Below, in pieces: positions 31,083-32,299 of a stretch of 32,299 nt of DNA. Under the pieces are notes generated by a model, which saw nothing but the letters and a program-made list of their open reading frames with translations, searched no databases and was not told the origin of the DNA. The DNA comes from an uncultured Bacteroidales bacterium (GTDB taxonomy: Bacteria > Bacteroidota > Bacteroidia > Bacteroidales > UBA932): NCBI GenBank assembly GCA_944325965.1, contig CALVCB010000023.1, positions 1 to 32,299 of the forward strand. The letters are read 5' to 3'. Every line of letters starts with the position of its first letter. Position 1 is the first letter of the stretch. The position numbers and the translations under genes are program-made.

Positions 31083-31114
31083 CAAAGATATGTCTTTAAC
31101 TTCTTATTTTCAAA
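31083..31114 (-). promoter_or_regulatory. recA promoter
   Basis: On the minus strand: -33 TTTG (31114-31111), 20-bp spacer, -7 TATCTTTG (31090-31083). All elements match the Bacteroides consensus exactly. Transcription would start near 31076, giving an 84-nt leader. Confidence 0.75.
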
Positions 31115-31119
31115 TTTTA

Positions 31120-31153
31120 TTTGATGCCCATAAGGCATTTTAGGGTATCTTTG
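31120..31153 (+). promoter_or_regulatory. Divergent promoter for the S9B peptidase gene
   Basis: -33 TTTG (31120-31123) and -7 TATCTTTG (31146-31153) with a 22-bp spacer, slightly longer than the 19-21 bp usual. It would give a leader of about 170 nt before the ATG at 31332. Its -33 lies only 5 bp from the recA -33. Confidence 0.6.
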
Positions 31154-31230
31154 CTCCCTGTTTTTAATTAATGCGTATATTTACCGGTCAAAATGTGAGC
31201 CACGCGAATTCACCGTATTATTGTAATTAA

Positions 31231-31290
31231 AATAGACTGCAAGCCGAGAGCAGAGGGCGAACTCGTTCGGACTATGCCGAGGCGCAGCAT
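31231..31290. repeat. Direct-repeat/palindrome element in the leader
   Basis: GCCGAGAGCAG (31243-31253) and GCCGAGGCGCAG (31276-31287) flank a 12-bp palindrome CGAACTCGTTCG (31258-31269). The spacer is short and the block is GC-rich within an AT-rich leader, so it looks like an inserted or conserved unit. It resembles intergenic elements I recall from Bacteroides genomes but I could not check this. No gene is visible in 30993-31331 other than this and the promoters. Confidence 0.45.
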
Positions 31291-31331
31291 GATTGTAAAT
31301 AAACAAGGTTTAAAATAAAATTTATTGATAT

Positions 31332-32299
31332 ATGAACAGATCAGTATTGTCTTTGACACTGATTGCCATGTCCGCAGTATGCACTATCGGCGCATCGGCC
31401 GCTGACGGCCCGGAACAGTTCAGGAAAGTCCCTTCTTCATGGAAATGGATTTCCGATAAAGAGGTAATCTTCTCTTATGACGGGACTTACACCGATTCCC
31501 TCGCTTTCTCGGTGAATGCCCGCAACGGGAAACGGAAAACGGGCGTGTCGGCCCCGGAAAAGTATGCCGGATTCCCGGTAAATCCGGAAGGGGCGGCCAA
31601 CCTTACATATTCGCCTGACTCCACGAAACTTGCCTTCACGCGTGACAATGACCTGTATGTCATGGATATAGCTTCGCAGAGGGAGATGCGTCTGACATTC
31701 GACGGCACTGACTTGATACTTAACGGGTATGCCTCGTGGGTGTATTACGAGGAGATTCTCGGGCGTCCTTCGAAGTACAAGGCCTTCTGGTGGTCCCCTG
31801 ACAGCAGGAAGATAGGTTTCTACCGGTTTGACAATACTCAGGTACCTCTCTTCCCGATCTATTCCCCGTTCGGGCAGGACGGCAGACTGAACAACACCCG
31901 TTATCCGAAAGCGGGGGAGAGGAATCCCGAAGTGAGGATCGGTATCGTGGATGTGTCCGGCCTTTTCACTCCGCAGGACGGCGGTATGGTACTGGCCGGC
32001 CCTTCAGGAGTAGTCACGGACGATGCATGTCCGGCTCCGGAAATTGTCTGGGCGGACTTCGACCCGTCGGAGGACCAGTATTTCGGGATTCCGTTCTGGG
32101 GGGCTGACAGCAAGGAATTCTATATCGCCAGGATGCCGCGTATCCAGAACACTCTCGACCTTTATGCAGTGAATGCTTCAGACGGTTCCAGAAGGCAGGT
32201 CTATCATGAGCAGTACAAGACCTGGATAGACTGGATCAATGCGGTGTATTTCACCGAAAGCGGCCTTTACATGGCCCGCCGTTTCGAGACCGGCTGGGA
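31332..32299 (+). CDS. Dipeptidyl-peptidase IV-like (S9B) peptidase, 5' part
   Basis: The first 322 codons of an S9B prolyl peptidase, cut by the window end. A Sec signal (MNRSVLSLTLIAMSAVC) is followed by the beta-propeller region: KWISDKEVIFSY, NLTYSPDSTKLAFTRDNDLYVMD, WWSPDSRKIGFYRFD and EIVWADFDPSED. The YASWVYYEEILGR motif carries the glutamate pair that holds the substrate's N-terminus in DPP IV, which supports that function over other S9 types. The catalytic Ser-Asp-His domain would be downstream. Bacteroidales use such enzymes at the cell envelope to release X-Pro dipeptides. It has its own promoter divergent from recA. Confidence 0.88.
   Translation, partial: MNRSVLSLTLIAMSAVCTIGASAADGPEQFRKVPSSWKWISDKEVIFSYDGTYTDSLAFSVNARNGKRKTGVSAPEKYAGFPVNPEGAANLTYSPDSTKLAFTRDNDLYVMDIASQREMRLTFDGTDLILNGYASWVYYEEILGRPSKYKAFWWSPDSRKIGFYRFDNTQVPLFPIYSPFGQDGRLNNTRYPKAGERNPEVRIGIVDVSGLFTPQDGGMVLAGPSGVVTDDACPAPEIVWADFDPSEDQYFGIPFWGADSKEFYIARMPRIQNTLDLYAVNASDGSRRQVYHEQYKTWIDWINAVYFTESGLYMARRFETGW

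Noticed and set aside
30993..31085. N-terminal extension of RecA
   Set aside because: The added codons lie in the leader downstream of the promoter. The family starts at the ATG at 30992.
1..32299. CRISPR arrays, tRNA and rRNA genes
   Set aside because: No regular repeat-spacer pattern, cloverleaf or rRNA-like segment was seen on either strand.

Overview
The window looks like a chromosomal segment of a Bacteroidales (Bacteroidota) bacterium of moderately high GC. The evidence is a fimbrillin operon of the type V pilus kind, OmpA-DUF3575 and DUF5119 proteins, a small histone H1-like protein, M49, S9 and C11 peptidases, and the Bacteroides-type promoter signature (-7 box TAnnTTTG, often with a -33 TTTG) in front of most transcription units. 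Several genes lack Shine-Dalgarno sequences, as is normal in the phylum. The genus cannot be fixed from sequence reading alone.

Region 1-9008 (minus strand) is one closely spaced operon of eight secreted genes, read right to left: an OmpA/DUF3575 outer-membrane protein, a DUF5119 lipoprotein, five fimbrillin (Mfa-like) lipoproteins, and a DUF4906-like lipoprotein that runs off the left edge. It is a surface fimbria locus with an expanded set of subunits. The fifth fimbrillin carries a FISUMP-type C-terminal domain and a strikingly AT-rich core. Each fimbrillin has a lysine 25-33 residues after the lipid-attachment cysteine, where type V pilins are normally cut. Just upstream (9021-9303) is a short AT-rich region with an imperfect inverted repeat bounding a perfect -7 box. 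This box points away from the operon, towards a divergent Mpi-like serine DNA invertase gene (9304-10062). The layout suggests an invertible, phase-variable promoter, here in the orientation that does not serve the fimbriae. One fimbrillin gene also carries three 8-nt homopolymers.

Region 9948-13864 holds a minus-strand pair (S4-domain Hsp15-like protein and a phosphomannose isomerase-like protein that has lost metal-ligand positions) and a plus-strand pair (SAH/MTA/adenosine deaminase-like amidohydrolase plus purine nucleoside phosphorylase). The plus-strand pair ends in a 36-bp perfect palindrome that serves as a terminator.

Region 13950-18894 is a two-gene unit: a 1409-residue fused 2-hydroxyacyl-CoA dehydratase activase-like protein, then an overlapping TetR regulator. 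The promoter has two TGTCnGACA boxes lying over the expected start of transcription, a good candidate operator for that TetR protein.

Region 18921-25936 contains a TRIC/UPF0126 membrane protein, a hairpin-rich intergenic stretch, a histone H1-like protein, ribosomal protein L25 with a structured leader, peptidyl-tRNA hydrolase, a C11 (clostripain-type) lipoprotein peptidase, an M49 dipeptidyl-peptidase III and XerD.

Region 25974-32299 contains thymidine kinase facing away from rsmI with interlocked promoters, a helix-hairpin-helix membrane protein, an aldehyde dehydrogenase, RecA with a near-ideal promoter, and the first part of a dipeptidyl-peptidase IV. I saw no tRNA, rRNA, CRISPR array or intact insertion sequence.
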